The position numbers and the translations under genes are program-made. Below the pieces are notes generated by a model. That model ran no database searches. It was not told the DNA's origin and worked only from the letters and a program-made list of their open reading frames with translations. Below, piece by piece: positions 63,991-64,000 of a stretch of 64,000 nucleotides of DNA (position 1 is the stretch's first letter; each line of letters begins with the position of its first letter). Origin of the DNA: Couchioplanes caeruleus (GTDB lineage: Bacteria; Actinomycetota; Actinomycetes; Mycobacteriales; Micromonosporaceae); NCBI RefSeq assembly GCF_003751945.1, contig NZ_RJKL01000001.1, positions 2,232,001 to 2,296,000 on the forward strand, in the 5' to 3' direction.

Positions 63991-64000
63991 TGGACATCCA
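63990..64000 (+). CDS. sdhB: Start of sdhB (succinate dehydrogenase iron-sulfur subunit), cut by window end
   Basis: TAATG overlap: the ATG at 63990 uses the last base of the sdhA stop. Only MDI and part of a fourth codon are visible. Identity rests on gene order alone. Confidence 0.6.

Overview
The window is a high-GC actinobacterial chromosome segment. GC-rich third codon positions, frequent GTG starts, 4-nt ATGA/GTGA gene overlaps, leaderless promoters, and the SepF/Wag31/MurT-GatD/DnaE2 gene set fit the family Micromonosporaceae, with an Actinoplanes-like genus most likely. No rRNA, tRNA, insertion sequence, prophage or CRISPR array was recognised.

Layout. (1) 1-10.5 kb, minus strand: the N-terminal half of dnaE, a MinD/ParA-like ATPase, a membrane protein, an RluA-type pseudouridine synthase, lspA, a TraR/DksA zinc-finger protein, a K+/H+ antiporter with a DUF167 protein, and a membrane protein with a C-terminal Cys motif. 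(2) 10.6-27.7 kb, minus strand: the division and cell wall (dcw) cluster, transcribed mraZ, rsmH, ftsL-like, ftsI, murE, murF remnant, mraY, ftsW, murG, murC, ftsQ, ftsZ, yggS, sepF, yggT, wag31. murD is absent and murF is reduced to a 45-codon in-frame remnant. (3) 28-32.4 kb: an NlpC/P60 hydrolase behind a c-di-AMP riboswitch (minus), then murT-gatD and a TVP38 protein (plus). (4) 32.4-40.5 kb: leuS behind a leader-peptide attenuator (minus), and a moxR, DUF58, transglutaminase operon (plus). (5) 41-53.2 kb, minus strand: DUF3040, dinB, a phosphodiesterase, a methyltransferase, a subtilisin inhibitor, and the mutasome genes dnaE2, imuB, imuA' with an upstream HEPN gene and a LexA-like box. 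(6) 53.7-60.3 kb: an SDR, a divergent inositol-phosphatase-like gene, and a five-gene carotenoid tailoring operon. (7) 60.3-64 kb: a LysR regulator divergent from sdhCAB, which runs off the window.

How the genes work together. The centre is a nearly complete peptidoglycan and septation programme: MurE, MurC, MraY and MurG make the precursor, FtsL/Q/W/I/Z, SepF and Wag31 place and drive septation, MurT-GatD amidates lipid II, and an NlpC/P60 hydrolase is probably under c-di-AMP control. The mutasome and DinB form a damage-tolerance group. The carotenoid genes predict an acyclic, hydroxylated, ketolated and glycosylated pigment. Its precursor genes are not in the window.

Main surprises: loss of murF and murD from an otherwise intact dcw cluster; 11 perfect elastin-like VPGQA repeats in the FtsL-like protein; a leaderless MARAFLLLS attenuator before leuS; and minisatellites in many coding and intergenic stretches. 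All calls come from reading the sequence; no database search was run.
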